A stretch of DNA of 64,000 nt from Ornithinibacillus caprae (GTDB lineage: Bacteria; Bacillota; Bacilli; Bacillales; Amphibacillaceae), in assembly GCF_009728145.1 (NCBI RefSeq), contig NZ_WOCA01000004.1:217898-281897 (forward strand). Direction: 5' to 3'. Under the pieces are notes generated by a model that searched no databases, was not told the origin of the DNA, and saw only the letters and a list, made by a program, of their open reading frames with translations. A program made the translations under genes and the position numbers. Each line of letters begins with the position of its first letter. The first letter of the stretch is position 1. Below, one piece after another: positions 55,696 to 64,000 of the stretch.

Positions 55696-55722
55696 AACGC
55701 TTGGATCCAAGCGTTTATTTTT
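55696..55722. terminator. Intrinsic terminator closing the array
   Basis: AACGCTTGGATCCAAGCGTT is a perfect 20-bp palindrome followed by TATTTTTT. Confidence 0.85.
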
Positions 55723-55839
55723 TACTTTTTGTACTGCTATTTATGGTGATAAAACACACTTAAGTATGCTATTTCAATCGTATCTTTTACATATTCTCCA
55801 TAGTATCGGAACTACTTAATCATAAATCATTTCCATAAC

Positions 55840-56349
55840 TTATAATAACGAAGATAAGTCGTCCCAACCATATACGAGTTCATTCAGTTTTTTTCCCGCT
55901 ATACTTACCTCCAGTGTATCTAGTTTTCTAGCACCAAGAGATTGATAAAAAAATTGCGATGAATTTTCTTCGAGAACAAGTACTACCATACGGTTAATCC
56001 CCTGTTGCTTTAAATCTTCGACAACAGAATGTAATAGTAATTTTCCGAGACCTTTTCGTTGATATTCCTGTAATATATAGATAGCATATAGCTCTCCAGT
56101 ATACGTGGGGTAATTTCCAGATCGCTCTTTGCCACCTGCTGAAAATCCAACAATCCTTCCTGTCTCATTAACTGCTACAAATACGTTGTGTTGAGACATA
56201 TTATTAATCCATAGTTGTTCACGTTGATCATAGGATAACTGTTGTAAATATTCGTCTGGGACAATACCGTTATACGTAGTTTTCCAGCTATCCACATGAA
56301 CTTTTGCAATTCCCCTTGCGTCAGACATCTCAGCCTGTCTAATTTCCAT
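55840..56349 (-). CDS. GNAT-family N-acetyltransferase
   Basis: A 169-aa acetyltransferase starting 'MEIRQAEMSDARGIAKVHVDSW'. The CoA loop is 'LQEYQRKGLGKLLLHSV', and 'FYQSLGARKL' is the C-terminal conserved strand-helix. It probably acetylates a small molecule or protein N-terminus. The ATG at 56349 has GGGGATGG before it; an ATG three codons upstream is also possible. It is a single gene, outside the array and on the other strand. Confidence 0.85.
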   Translation of the reverse strand: MEIRQAEMSDARGIAKVHVDSWKTTYNGIVPDEYLQQLSYDQREQLWINNMSQHNVFVAVNETGRIVGFSAGGKERSGNYPTYTGELYAIYILQEYQRKGLGKLLLHSVVEDLKQQGINRMVVLVLEENSSQFFYQSLGARKLDTLEVSIAGKKLNELVYGWDDLSSLL

Positions 56350-56358
56350 GTTTACCAT

Positions 56359-56705
56359 CCCCTATTATCGGTAGTTAAGCCAACTACTTAGCTATAAGTT
56401 ATCTTTAGATTTTACCTCTATAATTGCTTTCGAGCTAAGCATTCTACTCCCTTGAACGATATCTTTTCCTTATTTTAACATGCGCCATTCTATTTTTCTC
56501 TATAAATCGATTATTCTACAGGTTAAAATTAACTGCTAGTTATGTGATGGATTTCACATCGTTTTCAGGGTGTCTGTGCTATTATTTTTGGCAGATAAGA
56601 AAGTATATCTTTTCCTATCTGCATAAGTGCGACGAAGGCTTTTGCATCAAGGCACGACTCAAATCAAGTTTTCTAATGAGCAAATACTAGTAAAGGGGTA
56701 TGTGA
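56359..56705. other. Intergenic region upstream of trhP1
   Basis: No gene is present. It has promoters for the two divergent genes and repeat copy D (56586-56676) within 30 nt of trhP1. Confidence 0.6.
56586..56676 (+). repeat. Dispersed intergenic hairpin repeat, copy D
   Basis: The clearest copy: GCAGATAAGAAA pairs with TTTTCCTATCTGC around a short loop, followed by 'GCATAAGTGCGACGAAGG' and a tail with CAAGGC and CAAGTTTTCTAA. Confidence 0.8.
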
Positions 56706-57620
56706 ATGATTGAAATAATCGCAACCGCAGAATCGGTAAAGCAAGCGAAAGCTTTAGTGATGGCCGGAGTGGACACGCTATACATAGGGAATGAAGAGTT
56801 TGGTCTTCGCTTACCAACCTCTTTTTCACATGCAGAAATCAAGGAGATTACAACGTTTGCCCATCAACATAATAGACGCGTATATGTAGCTGTTAATGGG
56901 ATTATGCACAATGATCAAATAACAGGTATAGTACCTTACTTGGAGTTTTTACAAAAAGCTAGAGTTGACGCAATAACCATTGGGGATCCAGGTGTGATTC
57001 ATCTTTTAAAAAAGAATCATATAGATTTGCCTTATATTTACGATGGGCAAACACTCGTAACAAGTGCGAAGCATATTAACTTTTGGAAAAAGCGAGGAGC
57101 ACAAGGTGCTGTATTAGCTAGAGAATTAACATATGAAGAGTTAAAAGAAATAGCAAAGCAAGTAACCGTCCCAGTCGAGGTTTTAGTTTACGGTGCAACA
57201 TGTATTCATCACTCTAAGCGTCCACTTGTGGAAAATTACTATAATTTTGTAGAAGGAAATAAACCAATAAATAAAGATATATATGTTTCAGAGCCAAAAA
57301 AACCTGAGACACATTATTCGATTTATGAGGACGCAAATGGGACTCATGTATTTGCAACTGATGACATTAACTTAATGCCACACCTAGGTAAGCTTGTTGA
57401 GATAGGTTTAAGGCAGTGGAAGCTAGATGGGATATTTACTAGAGGAGATAATTTTGTAGAAATTGCGAGTCTATTTGTAGAAGCAAAGCAAGGATTTCAA
57501 GCTGGAACCTGGTCACAGGAATTACAGAATAAATTAAATGAACAGTTACTTTCTTATCATCCAAAAGAAAGAACACTAAATGAAGGGTTCTTCTTAAAGG
57601 ATCCAAATGAAGTACAGTAG
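56706..57620 (+). CDS. trhP1: U32-family tRNA hydroxylation protein TrhP1 (YrrN)
   Basis: A 304-aa U32-family protein, close to B. subtilis YrrN. It has the TIM-barrel-like N-terminus 'IIATAESVKQAKALVMAGVDTLYIG' in parts and 'EVLVYGATCIHHSKR' in the U32 core, but lacks the full cysteine set of its partner. In B. subtilis YrrN and YrrO use prephenate to hydroxylate U34 of several tRNAs (ho5U). AAAGGGGT lies before the ATG. trhP2 follows after 11 nt. The methyltransferase yrrM that usually precedes is absent here. Confidence 0.85.
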   Translation: MIEIIATAESVKQAKALVMAGVDTLYIGNEEFGLRLPTSFSHAEIKEITTFAHQHNRRVYVAVNGIMHNDQITGIVPYLEFLQKARVDAITIGDPGVIHLLKKNHIDLPYIYDGQTLVTSAKHINFWKKRGAQGAVLARELTYEELKEIAKQVTVPVEVLVYGATCIHHSKRPLVENYYNFVEGNKPINKDIYVSEPKKPETHYSIYEDANGTHVFATDDINLMPHLGKLVEIGLRQWKLDGIFTRGDNFVEIASLFVEAKQGFQAGTWSQELQNKLNEQLLSYHPKERTLNEGFFLKDPNEVQ

Positions 57621-57631
57621 GAGGTAATCGA

Positions 57632-58864
57632 ATGCGAGTCATCACAAAGAAACCTGAGGTATTAGCACCAGCGGGTACTCTAGAGAAATTAAAAACAGCT
57701 ATGATTTATGGAGCAGATGCAGTATACATTGGTGGAAATCAGTACGGTTTGCGGAGTCGTGCAGGGAACTTCACGTATGATGAAATGCGCGAAGGTGTTT
57801 TGTTTGCGGAAAAATATAATGGAAAAGTGTATGTAGCAGCCAATATGGTTACCCATGAAGGGGATGCGGATGGTGCTGGTGAGTTTTTCAAAACATTAAG
57901 AGACATTGGGATTCATGCTGTAATTGTATCTGATCCTGCATTAATTGAAATTTGTGCAATGGAGGCACCGGGACTTCCAATCCATTTATCTACTCAAGCC
58001 TCTGCTACAAACTATGAAACACTTAACTTTTGGAAGGAAGAAGGATTAGAACGGGTTGTATTAGCTAGAGAGGTTGGTATGGATGAGATTAAAGAAATAC
58101 GTCAACATACGGACGTCGAAATAGAAGCCTTCATTCATGGTGCGATGTGTATCTCCTATTCTGGACGTTGTACATTATCTAATCATATGTCAAATCGAGA
58201 TGCTAATCGAGGTGGGTGTTCGCAATCCTGCCGCTGGAAATATGACTTGTTTGAAATGGAACAGCCGAATGTACATAATTCTCTGTTGGAGGGAGAACCA
58301 ATTGAGGATTTTTCAATGAGTGCGGTGGATATGTCCATGATCCGACATATACCTGATTTAGTTGATAATGGTGTAGATAGTTTAAAGATTGAAGGACGTA
58401 TGAAATCGATTCATTATGTGTCTACGGTTTCTAATGTATATCGCCAAGCAATTGATGCATATTGTGCGGACCCAGATCATTATGAGTTTAAACAAGAGTG
58501 GGAAGATGAGTTATGGAAGGTGGCACAACGGGAATTAGCACCAGGCTTTTATTACGGGATGCCTACTGAAAACGAGCAACTATTTGGAGAACGTCGGAAA
58601 ATTCCTGCATACCATTTTATTGGGCAAGTGTTGGAGTATGACAAGGAAAGTGGTATTGCAACGATCGAGCAGCGTAATAACTTTGGTGTTGGAGATAAAA
58701 TCGAGTTTTATGGGCCTGGATTTACCCATGTATATCAGACGGTTGAGTCGATGTGGGATAAGGACGGAAACCCAATAGAGCGTGCACCTAAAGCCATGAT
58801 GATCGTAAAAATGAAAGTGAATGCACCAGTTAAACCGCATGATATGATGCGAAAGTTGAAGTAA
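57632..58864 (+). CDS. trhP2: U32-family tRNA hydroxylation protein TrhP2 (YrrO)
   Basis: A 410-aa U32 protein. The family signature 'EAFIHGAMCISYSGRCTLS' is complete, followed by 'NRGGCSQSCRWKY', giving four cysteines likely to bind a metal or Fe-S cluster. The C-terminal beta domain carries 'GQVLEYDKESGIATIEQRN' features. With TrhP1 it makes 5-hydroxyuridine at the tRNA wobble position. AGGAGGT precedes the ATG. Confidence 0.9.
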   Translation: MRVITKKPEVLAPAGTLEKLKTAMIYGADAVYIGGNQYGLRSRAGNFTYDEMREGVLFAEKYNGKVYVAANMVTHEGDADGAGEFFKTLRDIGIHAVIVSDPALIEICAMEAPGLPIHLSTQASATNYETLNFWKEEGLERVVLAREVGMDEIKEIRQHTDVEIEAFIHGAMCISYSGRCTLSNHMSNRDANRGGCSQSCRWKYDLFEMEQPNVHNSLLEGEPIEDFSMSAVDMSMIRHIPDLVDNGVDSLKIEGRMKSIHYVSTVSNVYRQAIDAYCADPDHYEFKQEWEDELWKVAQRELAPGFYYGMPTENEQLFGERRKIPAYHFIGQVLEYDKESGIATIEQRNNFGVGDKIEFYGPGFTHVYQTVESMWDKDGNPIERAPKAMMIVKMKVNAPVKPHDMMRKLK

Positions 58865-58870
58865 CCCTTT

Positions 58871-58905
58871 AAAGGAGAGAAGATGGTGGTCTCTCTTTTG
58901 TTTTG
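58871..58905 (+). terminator. Terminator of trhP1-trhP2
   Basis: AAAGGAGAGA and (T)CTCTCTTTT, 9-bp stem with T-rich tail. Confidence 0.7.
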
Positions 58906-58990
58906 TTGTTTAAAAGAATCGGCTTATGTGTGTAAAAATAGGATGTAAAATCAAAAAGTCAAAGTGAAAATAACTCTAGAAAGGGTTATA

Positions 58991-59074
58991 AAACTTGGTA
59001 TAAGAGCATTTATCTGCGAATGTCTTCGTTGCACTTGTGCAAGTTATGAAAGTCTAAACTCTTTTCTCTGCCAA
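58991..59074 (-). repeat. Dispersed intergenic hairpin repeat, copy E
   Basis: On the minus strand: TTTGGCAGAGAAAAGAG, the arm CTTTCATAACTTGC, then 'ACAAGTGCAACGAAGACATT' and a tail ending CCAAGTTTTATAA. It is the only copy in the minus orientation. Confidence 0.7.
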
Positions 59075-59103
59075 AAAAAACTGACTTCAAAATTTGAAGT
59101 CAG
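59073..59103 (-). terminator. Terminator of the pst operon
   Basis: CTGACTTCAAA and TTTGAAGTCAG (59081-59103) form a perfect 11-bp stem, with eight T on the minus-strand side. Confidence 0.9.
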
Positions 59104-59143
59104 CTAACAGATATATAGAACGGGAGGAGTTCTTTTACTAGGT

Positions 59144-59980
59144 TTACCCAAAACGTCCAGAAATATAATCTTCCGTTCTCATATCTGATGGATTCGTAAA
59201 AATTGTATCCGTATGATCGTATTCTACTACTTCTCCATTTAAGAAGAATGCAGTACGATCGGAAATGCGTGCAGCTTGCTGCATGTTATGCGTAACAATA
59301 ACGATGGAATAATCCTGTTTCAGCTCTTGAATTAAATCCTCGATTTTATGTGTAGATTTAGGATCAAGAGCAGAGGTTGGTTCATCCATTAAAATGACAT
59401 CTGGTTCAATTGCTAGTGTACGAGCAATGCATAGTCGTTGTTGCTGCCCACCCGATAGTCCATAAGCATTTTCCTTTAAGCGATCTTTTACTTCATCCCA
59501 AATATAAGCCCCACGTAAACTTTTCTCAACAATTTCATCAATAATCTTCTTGTTACGAATTCCGTGGATTTTTGGACCATAAGCAATGTTATCATAAATA
59601 GATTTTGGGAATGGATTTGGTTTTTGGAACACCATTCCAACTCTTGTTCTCAATTCTTCTACCTTAAAACTCTTGCTTAATATTTCTCTGCCATTATACG
59701 TAATAACACCAGATGTACGAACACTTGGAACAAGCTCAACCATCCGGTTTAATGTTTTCAGATAGGTTGACTTACCACATCCAGAAGGTCCGATGATGGC
59801 TGTTACTTCTTTTTCATAGATGGGAAGATTTATATCCTTTAATGCATGTGTGTCACCATACCATAAATTTAAATCCTTTGTATCAAAAACTACTTTTTTA
59901 TCGCTATTAACTGCAGTAGGCTGCATAACGGTAGTATCGATTTTTACGTTAGTATTTCCTTTAGCAATTGAAACACTCAT
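59144..59980 (-). CDS. pstB: Phosphate ABC transporter ATPase PstB
   Basis: A 278-aa ATPase. Motifs are Walker A 'GPSGCGKST', Q-loop 'VFQKPNPF', signature 'LSGGQQQR', Walker B '[12 protein letters not shown]' and the '[15 protein letters not shown]' end typical of PstB. It powers PstC-PstA. The ATG at 59980 has AAGGAG 8 nt upstream; the GTG three codons before overlaps that site. Last gene of the operon. Confidence 0.96.
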   Translation of the reverse strand: MSVSIAKGNTNVKIDTTVMQPTAVNSDKKVVFDTKDLNLWYGDTHALKDINLPIYEKEVTAIIGPSGCGKSTYLKTLNRMVELVPSVRTSGVITYNGREILSKSFKVEELRTRVGMVFQKPNPFPKSIYDNIAYGPKIHGIRNKKIIDEIVEKSLRGAYIWDEVKDRLKENAYGLSGGQQQRLCIARTLAIEPDVILMDEPTSALDPKSTHKIEDLIQELKQDYSIVIVTHNMQQAARISDRTAFFLNGEVVEYDHTDTIFTNPSDMRTEDYISGRFG

Positions 59981-60010
59981 CGTTTTCACTCCTTGAAAGT
60001 TATTAATACA

Positions 60011-60895
60011 TTAGTAACGCTGTTGAAATTTATTACGGATGATAATTGCTGTTGAATTTAAAATAAATAATAATAGTAATAGAACTACAATTGTTGCTGC
60101 GGCAAGGTTTGCATATTCTTCTACTAAAGATGAATCAAGCGTCCAATAATAGATTTGCATTGGTAAAGCTGTAAATTTATCGAATATCCCACCTGGGAAT
60201 GGAATTAATAATGCTGGAATACCAATAACCGTTAGTGGAGCAGTTTCTCCGATTGCACGGGATAATGCTAAAATAGCACCAGTTAATATCCCTGGAAGAG
60301 CTGCAGGTAGAATGATGTTTTTAATTGTTTGCCACTTTGTTGCGCCCATTCCATAAGAAGCTTCACTTAAATGCTGTGGAACCGATCGAATAGCTTCCTG
60401 TGCCGCCACAATAACAATTGGTAGCACCAAAAGGGATAAGGTTAATCCACCAGCTAACACAATGTTGCCAAAATCTAAGGCTCTTACAAAAATAGTGAGA
60501 CCTAAAATGCCATAAACAATGGAAGGTACACCTGCTAGGTTGGCAATATTGGTTTGTATAAAGGATTGTACGCGTCCTTTTTTGGCATATAGCTCTAAAT
60601 ATATGGCTGAACCAATTCCAATTATTAACGTTACTGGAGCAACAACTACCATTACCCAAAATGTTCCTAAAATAGCCCCCATAATTCCGGCTCTATTTGC
60701 ATCTGTAGATAACTTACCACTGATGAAATCCCAATTAATCCAGCTTAGTCCGTCAGTTAGTACCTGTGCAATGAGTACGCCTAAAACGATTAATCCAAAT
60801 ATAGTTGCTAATAAAAACAACACTTTGAAGCTATTGTTTTTGAGAATTCGTCCATTCATTCGCTTTTGAACCTGTGTAACATCTACATATTTCAT
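60011..60895 (-). CDS. pstA: Phosphate ABC transporter permease PstA
   Basis: A 294-aa permease of six helices with the EAA loop 'EASYGMGATKWQTIKNIILPAALPGI' in part, and 'GGLTLSLLVLPIVIVAAQEA'. It pairs with PstC. Its ATG directly follows the pstC stop, with GGGAGG inside the pstC end. Confidence 0.95.
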   Translation of the reverse strand: MKYVDVTQVQKRMNGRILKNNSFKVLFLLATIFGLIVLGVLIAQVLTDGLSWINWDFISGKLSTDANRAGIMGAILGTFWVMVVVAPVTLIIGIGSAIYLELYAKKGRVQSFIQTNIANLAGVPSIVYGILGLTIFVRALDFGNIVLAGGLTLSLLVLPIVIVAAQEAIRSVPQHLSEASYGMGATKWQTIKNIILPAALPGILTGAILALSRAIGETAPLTVIGIPALLIPFPGGIFDKFTALPMQIYYWTLDSSLVEEYANLAAATIVVLLLLLFILNSTAIIIRNKFQQRY

Positions 60896-61852
60896 TTAAT
60901 ATTCCTCCCTAAACTTACGAGAGATGTATCTTGCAAGTAAATTCATAAGAAGTGTAAAAACAAATAGTGTCATAGCAACTGCGTATAAACTATAGTAAAT
61001 AGTCGATCCTGCCGGTGCTTCTCCACCAGAAACTTCTACGATATAAGCTGTCATGGTTTGCATGGATTGCGTAATATCAAAAGAGAAGTTTTTTGAACTT
61101 CCGCTTGCTATCGTTACGATCATTGTTTCTCCGATTGCACGAGAAATTCCCAAAACAAATGATGCAATGATTCCAGATAATGCAGCAGGGATTACAACTT
61201 TAAATGTTGACTCCAGTTTTGTCGCCCCTAATGCTAAAGCACCTTCACGCATAGAATTAGGAACAGAGGTCATCGCATCTTCTGATAGAGATGCAATCAT
61301 TGGTATAATCATAATTCCCATTACAATACCAGGGCTTAAAATGTTTGTTGCTTCCACCTCGGGCCATATTGAACGAATTAAAGGTGTAACGAATGTAAAA
61401 GCAAAAAAACCATATACAATCGTTGGAATACCAGCAAGTACTTCTAAAAGTGGTTTTAGAACTCTACGAACTTTATCAGATGCATATTCACTTAAATAAA
61501 TAGCAGCCATTAACCCGATGGGGCCGGCTACTAGCATTGCAATTACCGAAGAAGTAACCGTACCGGCTAGTAATGGAAGTACGCCAAATTCTGGGTTTTG
61601 ACTCATAGGTTTTAATACAGTTCCTGTGAAGAATTCAATCATGGGTACTACTTTAAAAAATTCAATCGTTTCGCTTAATAACGTGTATATAATTCCAATC
61701 GTTGTAAGAATGGAAATAGCTGCAAATAAAAACAGGAGGACAGGCACAGCTTTTTCAAGAAAGTTAAACAAGTTTTTCTTTTTTTTCTTTTGTTCGATCA
61801 TGTCTCTGATCTGAACAGCATTTGTGTTGTTCAAATCGCTACTCGTTGCCAT
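60896..61852 (-). CDS. pstC: Phosphate ABC transporter permease PstC
   Basis: A 318-aa permease with a Lys-rich N-terminal cytoplasmic tail ('EQKKKKKNLF') and six helices. 'GPIGLMAAIYLSEYAS' and the EAA loop 'EGALALGATKLESTFKVVIP' are as in PstC. It forms the channel with PstA. Confidence 0.95.
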   Translation of the reverse strand: MATSSDLNNTNAVQIRDMIEQKKKKKNLFNFLEKAVPVLLFLFAAISILTTIGIIYTLLSETIEFFKVVPMIEFFTGTVLKPMSQNPEFGVLPLLAGTVTSSVIAMLVAGPIGLMAAIYLSEYASDKVRRVLKPLLEVLAGIPTIVYGFFAFTFVTPLIRSIWPEVEATNILSPGIVMGIMIIPMIASLSEDAMTSVPNSMREGALALGATKLESTFKVVIPAALSGIIASFVLGISRAIGETMIVTIASGSSKNFSFDITQSMQTMTAYIVEVSGGEAPAGSTIYYSLYAVAMTLFVFTLLMNLLARYISRKFREEY

Positions 61853-61890
61853 TTTTTCATAGCACTCCTTTCAGAGCTTAAAAGTGAGAA

Positions 61891-61919
61891 TAAGATGAGA
61901 GCATAGAGCCCTCATCTTA
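61891..61919 (-). terminator. Partial terminator between pstS and pstC
   Basis: AAGATGAGaGC and GCcCTCATCTT form a 10-11 bp stem in the 96-nt gap. The T-tract is weak, so it could lower pstCAB relative to pstS or stabilise the pstS 3' end, a common arrangement in Bacilli. Confidence 0.6.
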
Positions 61920-61948
61920 ATTCTGTCTATTTTCATTTCAATGTCTAA

Positions 61949-62971
61949 TTATTTAAGTGCTTCTAATTCTTCAACTAAAGTTGTAGCCTCTTCTTCTGGA
62001 ATTGGTGCAAAACCAGTTTCTCCAGCAAAGTCGTTGACGCTATTCATTACATAAATTGCATAGTCTAATACTTGTGGTTTTTCTTTTGCGTTATTCACGT
62101 TTAAATATGTGAATACTGGTCGAGTAAATCCAGCATAGTCACCATCTTCTGCGATTGTATCAAGTGATGGTTCTACTGGTCCTTCTCCAAAATCAACGTG
62201 AACCGCATTTAATTGATCTTGATTATTAACATAGTATCCAAAGCCGAAGAATCCAATTGCATTCACATCTTCAGAAACTAGTGTTACTAGAGTTGAATAT
62301 TCTTGTTGAAGGTTTACATCATCAACAAGATCTTGTTCTTCAAGAATAGATTCATAGAAAAATTCATAAGTTCCGTGATTTTCATTTGGTCCGTACGTGT
62401 TAATTTTTTCATCTGGCCAATCAGGATTGATATCAGACCAATTTGTAACCCCACCGTCTGCTAAGAAGATGCTTTTCAATTCCTCTGGTGTCATCTCAGT
62501 AGCCCAATCATTGTCAGGGTGAGTAACAAATGTTAGTCCATCTAAAGCAACCTTTAATTCTTTTACTTCAATTCCTAATTCCTCTGCTTTAGCTTTCTCT
62601 TCGTCTTTAATGAAACGTGAAGCATCGTTAAAGTCTGTTCCATCTTCTTGTAGGAATTTTTCAAATCCAGCGCTTGTACCAGCACGACTAACTTCAACTG
62701 AAACGTTTGGTTGTTCGTTGATCATGTATTCTTCAGCTAATCTAGACATTAAAGGAAAAACTGTTCCAGAACCGTCGATTACAACACTGCCTTCTAGTTC
62801 GTCCGATTCAGTATTCTCTTCTTCATTATCGCTGGCATTGTCTGAAGAAGTATCCTCAGTATCCGTATCATTACCATCTGTATTGCTTTCCTCTGAATCT
62901 GTTCCACAAGCTACAAGCATCACAGCAAGAGCAGCTACGAAAAGGAACATAAGATACTTTTTGAATTTCAT
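61949..62971 (-). CDS. pstS: Phosphate-binding lipoprotein PstS
   Basis: A 340-aa lipoprotein with lipobox 'LVACG' (Cys22), an acidic Asp/Glu/Ser/Thr-rich linker (about 24-58), and the PBP domain: 'VVIDGSGTVFPL' is the phosphate-binding loop, then 'SRAGTSAGFEKF'. The acid linker suits a salt-tolerant organism. The ATG at 62971 has GGGAGG 9 nt upstream; an earlier in-frame start lacks support. First gene of pstSCAB. Confidence 0.95.
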   Translation of the reverse strand: MKFKKYLMFLFVAALAVMLVACGTDSEESNTDGNDTDTEDTSSDNASDNEEENTESDELEGSVVIDGSGTVFPLMSRLAEEYMINEQPNVSVEVSRAGTSAGFEKFLQEDGTDFNDASRFIKDEEKAKAEELGIEVKELKVALDGLTFVTHPDNDWATEMTPEELKSIFLADGGVTNWSDINPDWPDEKINTYGPNENHGTYEFFYESILEEQDLVDDVNLQQEYSTLVTLVSEDVNAIGFFGFGYYVNNQDQLNAVHVDFGEGPVEPSLDTIAEDGDYAGFTRPVFTYLNVNNAKEKPQVLDYAIYVMNSVNDFAGETGFAPIPEEEATTLVEELEALK

Positions 62972-63079
62972 TAAAATTGTCCTCCCTGTTTTTGCGTTTT
63001 TTTTATTTATGGAAAGGAGGCGTGACCCCTCTCTCAATTGCTAGTATAGTACTCTAGTATTAAATGAATATATAGCTAG

Positions 63080-63096
63080 TGTAAATATTGTGTAAA
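63080..63096 (-). promoter_or_regulatory. PhoP-box-like direct repeat upstream of pstS
   Basis: On the minus strand, TTTACA-N5-TTTACA, an 11-bp-period direct repeat matching the TT(A/T)ACA PhoP consensus of Bacillus. It lies about 110 nt before pstS. More degenerate TTCATTAAAAAT repeats lie further upstream. Confidence 0.7.
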
Positions 63097-63198
63097 GTTG
63101 AGATTTCATATTTTTAATGAAATTTTAAGAATATAATAGACATTTTTAATGAACATGGTAAACTTTATAATAAGTAGAAATGTTGAGGGTGAACATAT

Positions 63199-63801
63199 AT
63201 GAATCGATGGATGAGAAAAATAGCTGTTGCTTTAATAGCCATTCTGACATTAGGAATATATACACCGACCTATTTAATTGCTGATGAGGATAATAATGAG
63301 GTTATTACACCGAAGGAAAATAATGGTGAAGGATTATCTGATTTAGGTAGTTCAGTTGAAAGTACGGGAGATTTGGATATCCATATTCCTTCCTATGAAT
63401 ATGACTATGTTCAAACGATTACAGAGCAAGCGAAGGAACAAACGATTACTAAATTAGGACCTAGAATAATAGATAAAGTGGAGGATGAATTCACTGCTAG
63501 TATTTTACCTAATTTAGAAGTAGCGCTTCAGTCGATCTTGGCAGACGTAGGAGAGGACACCCTAGCATACATCTCCATTACGGAACAGCCGGCAGAGGGC
63601 TATGGTGAAAGAATATTTAATATACATGATCATCAAATAAATAAAGATATTGCTAGATTTCATGTTAGACGTGACAATCGTCCGAAAGAGGGATATTGGT
63701 TTAACTTTCACTATCATTTAAGAAAAGATGGTTATGAAAACCACTATACTATTGGTGAAATTTATTGGGATAAAAATACTCCACCAAAGTGGATGTCGTA
63801 A
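63199..63801 (+). CDS. ypjP: YpjP-family exported protein
   Basis: A 200-aa protein with an N-terminal signal or anchor helix ('KIAVALIAILTLGIYTPTYLIA') and an outside domain with 'FNIHDHQINKDIARFHVRRDNRPKEGYWFNFHYH' in separate blocks. This is the YpjP layout of Bacillus (about 203 aa). Function unknown. AGGGTGA precedes the ATG. It is divergent from pstS and shares its upstream region. Confidence 0.8.
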   Translation: MNRWMRKIAVALIAILTLGIYTPTYLIADEDNNEVITPKENNGEGLSDLGSSVESTGDLDIHIPSYEYDYVQTITEQAKEQTITKLGPRIIDKVEDEFTASILPNLEVALQSILADVGEDTLAYISITEQPAEGYGERIFNIHDHQINKDIARFHVRRDNRPKEGYWFNFHYHLRKDGYENHYTIGEIYWDKNTPPKWMS

Positions 63802-63837
63802 AATAGGAAAACAATTGAGTATGTATATTCAATTGTC

Positions 63838-63880
63838 AGCTTGTAGAGAAAGTAGGTGTTTTTTCTCTACAAGCTTTTTT
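63838..63880 (+). terminator. Terminator of ypjP
   Basis: AGCTTGTAGAGAAA and TTTCTCTACAAGCT form a 14-bp stem, followed by TTTTT. Confidence 0.9.
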
Positions 63881-63933
63881 AATTCTGTCATAACTATTTC
63901 ATTAAGTAAGAAATTTTTAATGAAAATAAACTC

Positions 63934-63967
63934 CCACACACCTAGCCTAGCTTTGCTAGGTGTGTGG
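63934..63967. terminator. Perfect hairpin near the window end
   Basis: CCACACACCTAGC and GCTAGGTGTGTGG form a 13-bp stem with an 8-nt loop. It could end a minus-strand gene that lies beyond the window. No gene can be called in 63881-64000. Confidence 0.5.
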
Positions 63968-64000
63968 CAATCTTCTTCATGTTCTGGCACGCTGCTGTGA

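Noticed and set aside
50950..55722. Classical integron with attC sites
   Set aside because: No integrase gene is present, and the spacers contain terminators and promoters rather than the long imperfect attC palindrome; described only as cassette-like.
63728..64000. Open frame running to the window end
   Set aside because: It overlaps ypjP out of frame and crosses the ypjP terminator and another hairpin.

Overview
The window is chromosomal DNA of a low-GC, endospore-forming member of the Bacillaceae, most like the Oceanobacillus/Virgibacillus group. The evidence is prkA, yhbH and spoVR, a CIRCE-controlled htpG, Bacillus-type orthologues (AprX, YeeI, YwaC, YugP, BceRS-BceAB, TrhP1/TrhP2, YpjP), TTG/GTG starts behind strong GGAGG sites, and many intrinsic terminators. 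No rRNA, tRNA, CRISPR array or intact insertion sequence was seen. Assignments rest on reading motifs and remembered families; no database search was run.

Layout. 0-6.8 kb: the end of an ABC-2 permease, a decayed stretch, an XRE regulator, a KAS III-like enzyme with altered catalytic residues, a Gfo/Idh/MocA oxidoreductase, a TerC protein, a DUF421 protein and a short FtsZ-like protein without an N-terminal GTP-binding half. 7-16.1 kb: AprX, the BceRS-BceAB peptide-antibiotic module, a DNA glycosylase, a Lon-domain membrane protein and a second DUF421 protein. 16.2-27.3 kb: prkA, yhbH and spoVR with candidate SigE promoters, and between them a 21-bp tandem repeat, htpG, an orphan zinc-binding lipoprotein behind paired Zur-like boxes, and two YibE/F proteins. 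27.5-30.1 kb: arsR-arsB-arsC, then a broken arsD behind its own palindrome. 30.2-41.3 kb: MscS channel, DUF3231, metallophosphoesterase, methyltransferase, ECF sigma/anti-sigma pair, CAP-domain lipoprotein and an HssRS-like two-component system. 41.6-49.8 kb: YugP, the alarmone synthetase YwaC, two small proteins and a CxxT Spx homologue, then TraB, YeeI, MFS and MCP. 49.9-50.9 kb: a methyltransferase behind a consensus promoter and a leader terminator. 50.95-55.7 kb: an array of small unrelated genes separated by homologous spacers. 55.8-64 kb: a GNAT, trhP1-trhP2, the pstS-C-A-B phosphate operon with a PhoP-like box, and ypjP.

How genes work together. PrkA, YhbH and SpoVR are a conserved trio whose members here share similar putative mother-cell promoters. 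BceRS senses, and BceAB removes, peptide antibiotics. ArsR controls arsenite efflux and arsenate reduction. PstSCAB imports phosphate, probably under PhoP. TrhP1/TrhP2 modify tRNA wobble uridines.

The least ordinary parts are the cassette-like array at 50.95-55.7 kb, the FtsZ-like protein that keeps a T7-like loop, the five-copy dispersed hairpin repeat, the 21-bp repeat between yhbH and htpG, and the terminator-containing leader before the methyltransferase.
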